Below, piece after piece: positions 1 to 12,400 of a stretch of DNA of 64,000 nucleotides. The notes under the pieces are model-generated. The model was not told the DNA's origin and searched no databases. It was given only the letters and a program-made list of their open reading frames with translations. The stretch comes from Malachius bipustulatus (taxonomy: Eukaryota; Arthropoda; Insecta; Coleoptera; Melyridae): contig OU342631.1 in assembly GCA_910589415.1 (NCBI GenBank), forward strand, positions 21,824,001 to 21,888,000, given 5' to 3'. A program made the position numbers and the translations under genes. Every line of letters starts with the position of its first letter. Position 1 is the first letter of the stretch.

Positions 1-1355
1 TGTTGTCATGTACTGTTTTCATTAGACTGGACTAATAGTTTGATGTTAATTAAACTTTTGATATTGGTTTTTTGTCCCTTAGGAGCTCAACAATTTCAGC
101 AAGACTCGCATAAGCTGTTTTATAATTCTAATAAAAAATGGTTTCAAAATTGTAATTTTTTTGTACTTATAGCGCCCAAATTAAACAAGTTTGCACTGAG
201 ATAGGTCGTTCTCTCTGTGAGATAAGCCACATAATTTTTTTTTTCAAATTTTTTGACGAAATCAACAATCTCCGTCTCTTACTATAATGCATCTAAGTTG
301 TCTATCTTCATCCCATTTATTTTATTGTTTTCTATTGTTTTCTAGCTATAACCAGGCCGTCAAGTATTGTATTGTAAATACCGGCGTATGTCTTACAACT
401 TCCGAAAACTTAATTTAGAAATAATAACTTACATATACCTACCAACTTCACATAACTTAAATCCCCCCCCCCCCCCCCACATTATTGAGACTATTCTATT
501 CCAACCAAAATATATGTTTGAGTTTCTTTATTAATGTCCTATTTTGTACAAAACCAATTCATATTTCCTATAACTCAATTTTTTCTAAATAATGATCTAG
601 GTACATACTATGATGTAGATTGACTAAATCCTTAGACTAACTATGCATAATTCAATTCGACTATACACAATAATACCTAGGACGTAGTACGAATACATTA
701 ATGTGTAGACAAAATCAATGTGAGCCAGACATACGCTGACCGAACGAATTGCATAATGAGTACGAAGGGGAATATTTACTTGCGACCGGGGGCAGGGGGT
801 AGGTATGATCGCCACCCCAATAGCTACCCCCTATTCAGTTCAGCTATTACGCTTGCGGCGCGTGCAGACGGCACCCTTGCGTTACCATGTGACACGTGCC
901 GAAATTCGCTCGCAAGGGGTTGCTTTCCGATTTTTGTCCGCCTGGAATAAAAGGTTTTTTTTTTAATAATTCGCACTTGTTACTCACATTGGTCGTTCAC
1001 CTAGATTTACCCTTCCTTGTTTTCGTTACCCTTTCACTTTTATTTATGTGACGAGACGACCTATCAAAATGGTCTAAATAAAATCGACAACAGAAACTGT
1101 TGTCAGATAAAACATAAAATACATCGGTGAAGAAGTTTTTAATTTAGTGTTAGAGATACTAGTTGAAAAATGTTCAGTCTATTATGTAAGTATTTATTAA
1201 TTTTAAAAACCCCTATAAGTGTTTAAAAACCTCTAATAATGTAATGAAAAAATTGCGTATACCTAGTCCGTCCATCGTAAAAATTTTGTCGAGCGTATAC
1301 CTAGAACAAAAGAAACATTAATTACGTAGATAAGATGAGCTTATGCGCACAAATT
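1..1355. other. AT-rich stretch, no gene; C homopolymer and a GC-richer patch
   Basis: No convincing coding region is visible. A run of 16 C lies at 463-478. From about 760 to 950 the base composition rises sharply in GC, with CACGTG-like and GCGGCGCG-like words. This could be a conserved regulatory patch. The short open frame over it is not convincing as a gene. Confidence 0.5.
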
Positions 1356-1951
1356 CTATACTACCGTGCTACGAAAGAAGAACGTATGTGCAGTTTTTTC
1401 AAAATTTGATTTTTGGCGTTTTTGATCTTTCTTGGTTAGGTAATTCTATCAAAATGAAAGATAAATGACGGAAATATTTTCAAAAATTACAGGACAATTC
1501 ATTTTTGAATTGTTATGTAAATTTTTATTTCCAAATTTACTACACAATAGTAACGTATGCGTGTATAAATTCCTTCGTATTTTTACCGCATATGTGAAAA
1601 TAATTGAATGAAGTGTTTGGAAATACTACACACATAAACACCGTATGTGGTTACATACGGCGTTTATACATGTACCATAGTTTATTAATTTATGCTCATA
1701 GTCAGCTTAATGAAATCATCGTATGTGTATGAAATTACATTAGGTGGTCACTTACGTTCCTTATGTCTAGTAAGTCTGATGATAGCCTGTAAAAACGCCA
1801 TATGTGAACATTTTTGATTAAAAAGAATATATGTGGCGTACTGTACGTTTAAAAAAAAAATCAATAGCAAATACGTTCAGTAGTAAGTGAATAAAAATAT
1901 CGAAACTACCTAAACTGCACATACGGCGTGTTCCATCGCACGGCAGTATAG
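1356..1951. mobile_element. Non-autonomous DNA transposon with terminal inverted repeats
   Basis: The left end (1356-1400) begins CTATACTACCGTGC and runs to ACGTATGTGCAGTTT. The right end (1913-1951) is its imperfect reverse complement: AACTGCACATACGG, then CGGCAGTATAG. The arms are about 42 bp and TA lies at both tips. The 0.6-kb interior has no ORF. It is peppered with variants of CGTATGTG on both strands, about eight in 550 bp, including a local palindrome near 1640-1662. I cannot assign a superfamily. Confidence 0.6.
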
Positions 1952-2888
1952 AGTTTCAAAAAAGCGCTAACACAAAGCTGACCTGAATGACTTGAAAACG
2001 ATCAAGCTCATAATTCCGTAAAAGCACAGATGACTTGATTGATGATAAATAAAAGACTAATGTTAAAAAAAAAGACTTTTCATATCGTCATCTTACTTAT
2101 TTGGTTGCCAAAAACTTCAACTTTATAGGCTTAATGAAAATGAACTAACCGTGGGTTTCCTTATACTTCTATAAAATTAATCCAATTTTCTTGTCAAAAA
2201 AATAAATAAATAAATAACCAAACAAGACCAAATGAAGACAATTCTAGATAACGTGATGACCTAGTTGAGATAAAAATTTGACCTTTGACTTATAATTCAA
2301 GTATTTTAATTTTTAAACAATTTATTGACAATCAAATTTGCAATTCCAAAAATTAGGCGAACCTGGCTTATTTTACAGTAAGCTTTTCATCCCTTTTTGT
2401 TACATAACAATAATACAAACAAACCAATTAAAATTAATGAAACAATAATACATTTATCCGGTAATGATATGTAGAGAGGTTGTTCAGTTAACTGCGACAT
2501 TTTATTAGGTAGCAGGTATTTATGGCCATTAATTTATTGATCTTTCGTACATTTATTGCAATGTTACGTCTTTAACAGAGTTCGTATAGCAAATATTGAT
2601 CCTAGGACAATGTATTAACTATGTTGCTATACTAAATAATTATTAATTGGTTATTTATTTATTCTAGAATACTTAAGTAAATAAAATAATTATTATTTAT
2701 ATGTATAACGCTTTGATTTTAAGCTTTCCTATTATTATTATTATTATTATGATCTTATACCTATAGAGAGTACATTTTAATACATTTATGTACGTTCTTC
2801 CTAATTCTTCCCTGTTCTAATCTGCAGCGAAAAAAAGTTTCTGGACCTTTCTCGAGTCGCCATAGAGAAGGTACAGAATTAATTGGTA
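1952..2888. other. AT-rich stretch, no gene
   Basis: Very AT-rich, with an (ATT)n microsatellite near 2733-2750. I see no gene, structured RNA or clear element end. Confidence 0.5.
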
Positions 2889-3396
2889 TACAGGTGTCCG
2901 AAATTTTCTTTATCAAGGGATATCCGGGTTATTTCAAAACGAAAACTGAAATTTCAAATATGCCCCAAGCGCTTTATTGCGGCTACACCCTCAATACAAC
3001 TTTCAACCTGCAAGTAATCATCCTCTACTTGTTTTGTGTTTTTCTTTGATTACACTCCTAATTAGTGTGTGCTCTTTTTAATTCTTGCAAGGCAACCCCG
3101 GTTTTTTAAGATATTTTTTTTTGCAAGCGAAATATGCTTTGATTTTCAAAAATTGCATGTTATTTATTGTATTCAGAACAAATTCATTAACCCTGTAGAG
3201 CGAAAAAAAATTATAAATTTAATTTGAAAAAAAAACAAGTAGGGTATGATTACTTAAGGGGTTGAAAGGCGCAATGTTGTATTGTGGGTGCAGACGCAAA
3301 GCCCAAGTGGTACACTTTAAATTTCTCAAATTTCATTTGTTCCTGTTTTGAAATAACGCGGGTATCCCTTGATAAAGAAAATTTTGGACATCTGTA
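2889..3396. mobile_element. Foldback (long-palindrome) element A
   Basis: The left end reads TACAGGTGTCCGAAATTTTC. The right end is its reverse complement, ending ...GGACATCTGTA. The arms keep pairing inward through TTATCAAGGGATA, TTATTTCAAAACG and the CAACTTTCAACC/GGGGTTGAAAGG region, so nearly the whole 508 bp can fold back on itself. It is non-coding. It directly abuts element B. Confidence 0.75.
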
Positions 3397-3402
3397 GGTA
3401 TA

Positions 3403-4167
3403 TACAGGGTAAGTCATTGATATGGGAAAGCTAGATTGCACCTACACCATTAAATGAAATAAATAAATATCGAAATGAACCAAAAAGTGCTGTAAATGGA
3501 GGGTAAAGTGCAGTTTGTAAAATTATTTTCAGATACACAGGATGGCCCAATATCGCTGTACGCCATACAACTTTGTTATTTTAAATAGGATACCCTCTAT
3601 ATTATTACATTTGTATATTGTTTGAGAAAAGTCAAAAAGAATGGTTTGTAAAGTTGAAGTTTGTAAGCGATTTATGAGTTATAAACAAATGAAACTCGCG
3701 ATTTTCCATTTTCAAAGCAGCTTATATTGAAAACGGCTCGAGATATGGAAAAACGGTTTACATGTTCCTATCTTAACTTTTCAAGCGGTATCCTATTGGA
3801 TGGATGAAATTTTTATACAGAGTGGTAAAAAATTTGATTATTTTCGTCATCACCCGGTATAAAAATTTCAGCTACATGATAGGACACCAAATTTGTTTAT
3901 AACTCATAAATCGCTCATTACAAACTTCAACTTTACAAACAATTTTTTTTTACTTTTCTCAAACAATATGAAAATGTAATAATATAGAGGGTGTCCCATT
4001 TAAAATAACAAAGTTGTATGGCGTACAGCGATATTGGGCCATCCTGTGTATCTGAAAATAATTTTACAAACTGCACTTTACCCTCCAATTTACAGCACTT
4101 TTTGGTTCATTTCGATATCTTTAATGGTATAGGTGTAATCGAGCTTTCCCATATCAATGACCCTGTA
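3403..4167. mobile_element. Foldback (long-palindrome) element B
   Basis: The element starts TACAGGGTAAGTCATTGATA and ends TATCAATGACCCTGTA. The arms run about 330 bp, for example ACACAGGATGGCCCAATATCG at 3535 against its complement near 4050, and both contain GTTTATAACTCATAAATCG-type sequence. The body also resembles elements H (36.5 kb) and J (40.5 kb), so they form one family. The ORF at 4018-4341 lies in the right arm and is not a gene. Confidence 0.85.
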
Positions 4168-4840
4168 GAGTCAGTTTGTTGCGCTTTTTCATTACATGTA
4201 AGCAAAAAAATATTCAGTAATAATCGTTTCTTTGAGAGGTTTTTTATTAATTTTTATATTATTAGGGTTTATAACGAACGTTGGCTGTTGCACCTAACAC
4301 TTAGCTGCTTGTTTTTCCTCACAAAAGATCAAAATAGTTAATCGAAATCAATCTTTGGATCTTTCTCGATTCGCTAGTGGTGACGTTAAGACATTAAAAT
4401 TTAGAGTAGTTTATTAGCGTATTGAAATCACACAGAACATAGAACATCACTTTGTAAAAAAAATATTTGTGATTCAATAATTTCAAAGTTAAAATAAGAT
4501 AAAATACTGTAGAACAAAACAAATCAAAAGCGCCAGGTGGGAAAAGTATGGTAAAATAGAAATATTATAGTAATGTCAACATGGACTTGTTTGACAGAAT
4601 TATTATTAGCTGTGAAATTTTGAAATGACATTCAACAAAATCGTTTGCTTCTACCTCTTCCAAATACGCATAACCAACAATACTCGATAATTCCATTCCT
4701 TTTGTTGATTTGGGGCAACTTTAGCAGAACCAAGCGTATCAGGGTGCAAATAAAACGTGTATGCAATATTGCAATATTTTATTAACAATAAGTGACACCC
4801 TTTGCCTCGTGAGGACGCTGTAAGACTTGTGGATTTAGAG
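4168..4840. other. AT-rich stretch, no gene
   Basis: Nothing recognisable apart from a short region with inverted CAGGGTG...CACCCT ends at about 4740-4802. That may be a very small MITE relic. Confidence 0.4.
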
Positions 4841-5983
4841 TACCTGTATTATCGACACTAACGCTTACTAGGGTAGCGCATTAACTCGTTGACGTTCACT
4901 TGAAAAGGAGATAATTGAACAGCTGGATTTTTGACAGCACTTTTGACAAATATGGTCACTGGTAGATGTAGCAGTTAGAAAAAAAACAGAGTTTGAGAAA
5001 TGCAATAAAATATTATCAAGAATATAGAACGAGGAATGCTATTTCGTTGGTTTAAAACAAATTACAGGTCTACGACGTTGTAGACTGAAGTATTTGGTTG
5101 GTATCATTTTTAATCCGATATCTTGACCGGTCACTGCGGAAAAGAAGGGTCTTGACCAACTGACAACAGAGTGATCTGCCTATACAATAAGAAACTTATT
5201 GTATAAGAAACCTCCCATACAGATGCTTAAAAATAAGGTTCGTCAAGATGTAATTAAACTACCTGGCAAACTTTCAGGTACCTATGACAATTCTGTGCGC
5301 CGTTTTCTTGATTATCTGCAACCATAACTGCTTACTAAAGGTGATCTTTTTGACCAGAATATTCCATTAATAGATAAATATTGATAGAGGACTATAATAA
5401 GTTTGAAATATTAAAAAATTACCTCTATAGACAACGCGAATAAATAGTAATCCCTCTTTTTATCGTTAAACATTCTCTAACGAGGCAAAAGTTCACCATT
5501 TTTACTAACTACGCTGACTTTAAACCAAATTGTGTAAATTTTGGGAAGACTTCATAGAAAAACTGACGTTTTTTCAAATTTGTTTGACATTCTAATTAAT
5601 ATTTTTCCCAACTGTTTGATCAAGTGGAGCAAGCCGGCGGTAAGAATGATTCACCGCAGGCATTTAATGGATTCCAAGAAACGCTCTCGGCGAGAGAGGC
5701 CCGCGATAAGAATATCATTCTCCGTGCATGGCGCTACTATGTCTGGACTGTTCTGGAAACTTACTTGCGCCGCAACAATGATGATAAGCACCAGATAATT
5801 CTAGAATTAGAGTCTGGATTATTCTTCCTCTTATCGGTAGGAGATAACTTGCCCGAGAAACTGATTTAATCAGTCATAAAACGAAAGCAGGGATGTACAT
5901 ATTAAATACAAGTAATATCTAAAACTGTAACACTACCGATAATGCGATACCCTAGTAAGCGTTAGTGTCGGTAATGCAGGTAC
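4841..5983. mobile_element. TIR DNA transposon carrying an exon-like ORF
   Basis: The left terminal repeat (4841-4882) starts TACCTGTATTATCGACACTA. The right terminal repeat (5939-5983) is its reverse complement, with CCTAGTAAGCGTTAGTGTCG and ending GCAGGTA. The arms match at about nine positions in ten over ~42 bp. TA at the tips suggests a TA target. The 1.14-kb interior holds no recognisable transposase and a single unusual GC-richer ORF (5600-5869). The element is therefore probably non-autonomous, perhaps with captured sequence. Confidence 0.7.
5600..5869 (+). CDS. Unrecognised exon-like open frame inside the TIR element
   Basis: The frame is open from the stop at 5597-5599 to the TAA at 5867-5869, about 89 codons. 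It has no ATG near its start, so it would have to be an exon rather than a whole gene. A plausible acceptor is the pyrimidine-rich stretch ending in CAAG at 5624. The predicted protein is polar, then has a helical segment rich in Trp, Tyr, Arg and Leu (RAWRYYVWTVLETYLRR), and ends in a hydrophobic LFFLLSVGD patch. GC content is clearly above its surroundings. I recognise no family. It could be a captured host exon, a transposon-encoded domain or chance. Confidence 0.3.
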   Translation, partial: YFSQLFDQVEQAGGKNDSPQAFNGFQETLSAREARDKNIILRAWRYYVWTVLETYLRRNNDDKHQIILELESGLFFLLSVGDNLPEKLI

Positions 5984-7779
5984 CATATGTTGCTTGATCA
6001 AAAGAACCAGCATTTTAATAGTTGAGCATATTTGATTTCTACTTAAACAGCTTTTTTTTTATAAAAAAATGAATAAAATAAATTTGTCGTCGTACTAGAT
6101 GTGGCGTAACTTTCTGCTGGGAGTAGTTATTGTGAGGCAGTCGTTTACACAAATTGCTTTAAAAATTGAAGAGATTGGAACGTTATGGGGAGGGAAACAT
6201 TATTAAAAGAAATAATCAGTAAAATTGGTGAATAGCTTCACTGAACCATAAGGAAATTAAAATCTTGAAATCGTAAAAAATGGGATGTTAAAAAAATAGT
6301 AATTAAAATATATATGTATAACCTTAAGTAAAATTTTGAGGTATTTTTCCGTAGTCCTTGAATAATAGCTTTACGCGACCGAGCTCCTACTTCACAGGTA
6401 CATAAAATTGAATACATGCTTTCAGGTACACGTTATTCATGTTTGTATGTGTATAATATGAATATGTATGTGTAATGTTTTCATTATTGATTGACTAGAG
6501 TATAGGGACAGTTAGTATCTAACTAGTAACTACCTATAGTCTACAAAAGGCATTGACCTTGTTAGGGACAAGCAAAACAATAACATGATAGTTACTATTT
6601 TAAGAACGTGCTGTATTATACGTTTATTATACATTTACAATATTTACTTGTGTATATGTATAATTTCAATCATTTCACTTCTTGTGACATTACATATTGT
6701 GTTTCCTACGCTTTAACTTTAACTCGAATGGAGTACCTAGTTCTCATTATTTAACTACTTTGAGTGAGGTGTTGTATAGGTACCTTGTTAATATTGATTA
6801 AATCGTTATTCCAAGTGGAAAACTTAGCAATTCAAATCGATGACTTATTTGTTCTAATTACTGTGTTATACACTTAGGTAGCAATTTAATCCAATTCTTT
6901 TCAATTGTAGAGATTAGTGATAGGCTTAAATTGGGTCATCTATTTTTAAAAGGAATGTAGAGATCTCATAAGGAAAAATTTTTACAATTGAGTAGAAAAT
7001 GTGACTTATAAATTTTAAATCCAAAATTGATTTCTGAGCGGTCTGATTTGGTCCTGCGAAGGTTTGATATTAATTATTTCCGATGAAAAAGTACATTTTT
7101 CTCATCCTATAAGAGGACTCTTTAGTTTTTATAAATTGCTATGATTTCTAGACAGAATTATTAGTTACCTAGTTCTCTTTTTTGATTTCACTTTTTGAGT
7201 TCTCTTCGAATTTTGTAACTCTGAGACGTTGATTTTTTGTTTAGATTTACCACCTCCATAAGAATATCTAGGTACTTATTAATAAAAAAGAAAAAAAATG
7301 AGGAAAAGATTTAATTTGCATACCTTGTTTAATAGAAATTTGAGTTGTACTTGGGTTTTTTCACCCATAATGGGGTAATTTTTCAAGATTGGGTTGTATA
7401 TCAACTTCAAGAAACACACAAAAGTAATAGAACGTTCAGTGTACAGGTTGATTCTCTTTAGCTCTCATTAGAAAAAGTTCAACTTGTATGTGATCTAGGA
7501 ATCTGAAATTTGGAATCTATCTAATACGTAATAACCAGTCAAAATTACTTTTTACCAAGATAGCGGCACATTTAAAATTGGCGAAGTAACATGCTTTCTC
7601 TGGTCTTTTAAATGGGACACCCCGTATATTATTGCATTTTCCGATTGTCCGAAAAAATGTAATAACAATGATAGTGCTTACTGCTTATAGTTGCAATTTA
7701 AATTGAGAAGGCTAAGAGCTAACAACAAGTGAAATAATCACCCTGTATAATTAGGTATATTATACAGATAATTATATTA
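5984..7779. other. AT-rich stretch, no gene; scrap of foldback element near 7.6 kb
   Basis: No gene is visible. At about 7600-7640 the words AAATGGGACACCCCGTATATTATTGCATTTTC match the inner arm of element B in altered form. At about 7738-7750 CACCCTGTATAATTAGG looks like another element tip. Together these suggest a degraded copy. Confidence 0.45.
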
Positions 7780-8848
7780 TACAGGATGTTCCAGTTTGTG
7801 TATTTATAACTCCAGCAAACTGTAGAGCACATAAAAATAATTGTAATTTTTCTATAAAGCATTGCTCTAAAACGCTTTATTGTTGAGACATTTTTATTAA
7901 AAAGTCGTCTTTTTCGAAAATATCTTAATTGAAATTAGTTGAAATAGTTGAAATTTGGCAGTTTTATTTTTTTGTAGTAAGAGGCTAATTTAGCCCTAAC
8001 TAGATTAAAATTATTAAGTCCAGTGGCGTCCTCTGGTAAGCACCTTAACGAATATTATTTTGAAAAAAAAATAATCAAAAAACGTACACCAATAGCTTTT
8101 TTTGAATTTTTATTTTTGTCAGACTAGGCAATTACAAATACCTACAACCTTTTTTGTCTATTTGATTTTTTTCGTATTTTGATTCGTGTTTGAAATAGAA
8201 GTTAAATCCACACAAATTAAATAAAAAAATTAATCCACTTAATTGCTTATTCCTGGACCAACATGTAGAAAAATGAAAAAATAAAATGTCTAGATGTTAA
8301 TAAATGTATTTAATTGATCGTTTATTTGCTGTTGTTGTTGTTACATATTATTAGAAAAAAATATAATTTCCAAAGGAATTTTTTCCCAAGCTTCTTGTGT
8401 GGTCTAAGGTAGGTATGTATATGCATTTAAGTGGATTCTATTTTTTATCTCAAAAATTAAGCAAGAAAAAATCTAATAGACAGAAATGTTGCACTTGTAA
8501 TTTTCTCTCTGACAAAAAAATAAAAATAAAAAAGTAATTGCCGTACTTTTTTAAAAGTTTTTTTCTAAATAATATTCGTTGAAGTTACCGAGACGCCACT
8601 GGACTTAATAGCTTAAATCTATTTAGGGCTAAATTAGCCCCTTACTATAACAAATGAAACTGACTAATTGCTCAATATTGGGTACATTGAAGATATTTTC
8701 GACAAAGACGATTTTCTAATAAAAGTTTATCCTTATCTGTATCTCAAAAATAAAGCGTTTTCCAGCAATATTTTATAAAAAAAAACATTATTTTTACGTA
8801 GTCTACCGTTTGCCGGAGTAATGGACATACAAACTGGAACACCCAGTA
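7780..8848. mobile_element. Foldback element C
   Basis: The element starts TACAGGATGTTCCAGTTTGT and ends ACAAACTGGAACACCCAGTA. Inner pairs include AAAACGCTTTATTGTTGAGA against CTCAAAAATAAAGCGTTTT. They also include GGCTAATTTAGCCCTAA next to TTAAGTCCAGTGGCGTC (about 7983-8032), against GACGCCACTGGACTTAA next to TTTAGGGCTAAATTAGCC (about 8590-8640). The arms are therefore some 250-330 bp around an AT-rich loop. It is non-coding. Confidence 0.8.
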
Positions 8849-8958
8849 TAAAAGAAAAGAGTAGCATAACACCTGAATGTGGAAAAATTAATATTAATAA
8901 TTATTGAAAAATCTTTTTGTGAATTGACCAAGACAAAGAATAGTATATTGTATACTTA

Positions 8959-9483
8959 GGCGGTAAAGTGGCACTTTTCAGGCCTCAAGAAGATATGGCA
9001 AGGCGAGGCGCAGCCGAGGCTGGCCACTTCTTGAGGCCTGAAAAGACACTTTACCGCCGTGGTTTACACATAATTTTTGATCCTGCACAATAATAATGAT
9101 AATAATAATAATTTTTTTTGTGAAAAAGATTTGTTTTGAAAGAAAATTTATTGAATACCTACATATGTTTGCTTAATTACTATCAGTAAGCGTAGATTAG
9201 TTAAATTACATTCAGTAATTTATTTATTTATTTATGGATAACATTAATAGTGAACGTTGGATTTTGAATATTACAATTATTATTGAACGAAATTCCTCGT
9301 TCGGATAAATTTGACGTCAGTACCTCACTATTAGTATTTAATTTGCTGGGTCTTGCTGGTCTATTGACATTGACAGATTGACATACAGAGATAGCTTCCT
9401 TGCTATTGGTTCCTTCTGGAAATAGCATTCAATTGCAATTGGGTGGCCCTCTAGCGTGAAAATATAAAAATAATTTTACCGCC
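8959..9483. mobile_element. Small TIR element with a 100-bp terminal hairpin
   Basis: Both ends are GGCGGTAAA/TTTACCGCC (8959 and 9475-9483). Inside the left end, 8959-9058 is a strong hairpin: the arm GGCGGTAAAGTGGCACTTTT...GGCCTCAAGAAG pairs with CTTCTTGAGGCC...ACTTTACCGCC across a GC-rich loop. The minus strand has a 66-codon open frame (9428-9228) with a Pro/Asn/Ser-rich product I do not recognise. The class of the element is unknown. Confidence 0.5.
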
Positions 9484-12400
9484 TAGGCAGGAAAAGTGGC
9501 ACTTTCTCCGGGGGCATTCAGTCGAGAAAGTTCAATTTTATTATGGGGTAGGAAAAAAAATAGATTGTTTAAGAAACATGTTTTTGATTTGAAAGAAATG
9601 TTTTGAAGTAATTTCTCTGGATTCTATAAAGGCGCATTAGCTTCTTTTAGTAGCTTTCTTTGACAATACATGCCTTTCTGTATACGCATTTCAAGTATAA
9701 TTTTTGAGAAATCGTATAGTTTTTTATTTCTTTTATTGTGTTTTTCATATTTCTAAAAAAAATCTGGTGTTCATAACGTCAATCCTTACGCTTTAATACG
9801 TTCAAAAAAATTAAGAAACAGCTGATCGAAGAAATTTTTGAAAGTTTTCGAGATTATAATAATAATTATTGTCATATTCGATTCTTACTCTCTTTGTGCA
9901 AATATTATATGTAGAAAACAAAACTTTCAGCACACTGAAATCCTAAAAAATATTCTCACGCTTAAGATCCTTGAAAAAAGGAGACCATAAAGTTTGTAGT
10001 GTATTTTGGAATATTTCAGAAACAAAGTCTGTTTAAACAACAACGAAAGCTCTACCCAATTCAATATTTTTGAATAAAGTTCCAGATAACTTTAATTGAA
10101 ATTGTTTTTGAAGGATTTTAAAAAAGAGAGAGAGATCAAATTAGATAAAAGACTAATAAAGTCATAAGACTTTATTCAACTTATAACAATACTTTTAATG
10201 GCATCTACAGTAAACAATAATAATATTAATGATGGAGATATAAAAAAGATATTTGACTGATTGGTTTCGAATGGTTTTCAAGGTATTGTTTGTCACTCTC
10301 ATTATTTTTTTTTGTAATCCCGATCTGCATATCTGGAAAATCAATATTTGGTCATATTTATTTACAATTATTTACTTATTATCTTATGATAATGAATAAT
10401 AAAGATTAAAATAATAATATTAGCTCAATTCAACTTTCACTCATAAAAGTTACCCTTAATCCATAAACCCAACCCAATCAACTAATGAAGTGGCCATGCC
10501 ACGGTTTTAATCATTTTATTAATATCATTACTAACCCTCAACTAATCGATGGTCTTTAAGGAAGAGTAACAGTCTTGTTGTTCCTTAATTATAATGCCTT
10601 CTCGGTGACTTCATGGACATTTCCCTGGAGTATTACGCGTTCATCTTACTAACGCCAAGTTGCGTGATTCTTTCAAATAAATCCAAGAAAGAGGCAGCTT
10701 TCCATTTGCCGTTTCTCGTACACACATCACACTACAACAGACTGCTATTATTGAACTCGAGCGATACTCAAAAATACGATTTCATGCATGGGACTTTATT
10801 GTTTGTACAATAAGCAGAAGATATAGCGTAAATATACTTACCTATATGTATTCTGTTATTAAATAATAATTACCATTTTCGCTGGTGATTTCAACTTCCT
10901 TTGACTCAGAAGTGGGATATCTATCTCAGTGGTAATTTTATTGTCTTGGTAAGTTCATAATTTTCTTCGATTTATTATTGTCAAATAAATTTACAGTCAA
11001 CACGACTGCAACCAATACGACTATTAGTGTGAGGATTAAAACAGCGCAGTCACAATCAGGACTAAATAAACAGGATGTGTCAAGATGTGCATCCAAATAA
11101 CGTTTCGAAGGTGAAGAAGATGAAGACTACAATGAACCGTTTTTGTCGTTCTCCTAGTGTTCACTGCAGGCCTCTATGTTCATATAATCCATAAGGCACG
11201 CGGTGAATGCCAAGAGCAGACATTTGTCAACATTATTATAATTTTTAGTAGAAAAAATTGATGTAATTAGTATAACTTACTTTAGAATAGATTTTATTAC
11301 CTACCTACTATTGTTAAAACCCTTCGCAATTATTTTAATGTTAACGTTTCCTTTGCCATTTTGCATTTTTTTTTTTTGAGGAAGCTTTTTGAAAATTGGT
11401 TGTTGATTCGATCTGGAAAATTGGACAGTTTCTACATCAGACAAAAATAGCAAGATCAACATTATTGTTAACAAGAACAAGCGTGAACAATGTAGACGTG
11501 GGGATTTTTATCATTGCTGATAAAAATCAACAATAGTTGAATAAAAAATCCTAATCTCTGCATATATGCACCCCTGACGATTTGCTTTGATTTGCTTTTT
11601 TTCTCTGCATAGTTTTGATGATACATATAAGTTCAAGTTCAAGCATTTTTCTCTGGCATATACCTAACAGGAAGTTGTTTTTTCCAGATCTGTATTATTT
11701 AGTTTTTCTCGACATAAAATTCTCTTGACTCTATTTTTGTATGTAATAAGCTATTTTAATCATACCATGTGATGTTGAGTCCGACAAGCAGATTTATTTA
11801 TGATCATGCACGAATTCTGCTGGAAGTTAGAAAAAAAGAGAAATATTCCTATGGGGGTGAATATTTTTATTGTAAGATCTAATAATAAACTAACTTTATA
11901 TGTAGATTGATTTTTTTTTAAGATTGAATGACGAAATTTTACTATTGACCATAATTTTCCACGAGATGTCACTCCATGCAGGATTTAAATGCGGAAACCT
12001 TTGCGCAATGCCACTTAATAACAGGAATTTTTTGAAAATTGTGGTTATTGCAAAAATTGTAAAAACATTGATCTTCATCTTAAACGTTTATCCTGTCTAC
12101 ATTAAACTGTTTGCACTCTATCTTTGTATTGAAGTATTATAACTCAAAAACATCATTTCAATCAAGTTTAGCATCAATCAATATGAGAAAATCACAAATG
12201 TTGATGTTTTTATGATCTTTCGATTTAAGTTACCTAGTAAAAATGTCTATTAAACAAAATTTTGGAACTGCACATCTTGATATTGATCCCTTATTCAGTT
12301 TGATTAAAATCCGGCTCAAAGGATCAAATGTTTCAATACTATCTAAATAATTTCAATCTAGTTTGGGCCAGATGAAGATTACCTGAAGGTGTATCATAAA

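Noticed and set aside
4018..4341. 107-codon plus-strand ORF
   Set aside because: It lies largely in the right arm of palindromic element B and has no protein features.
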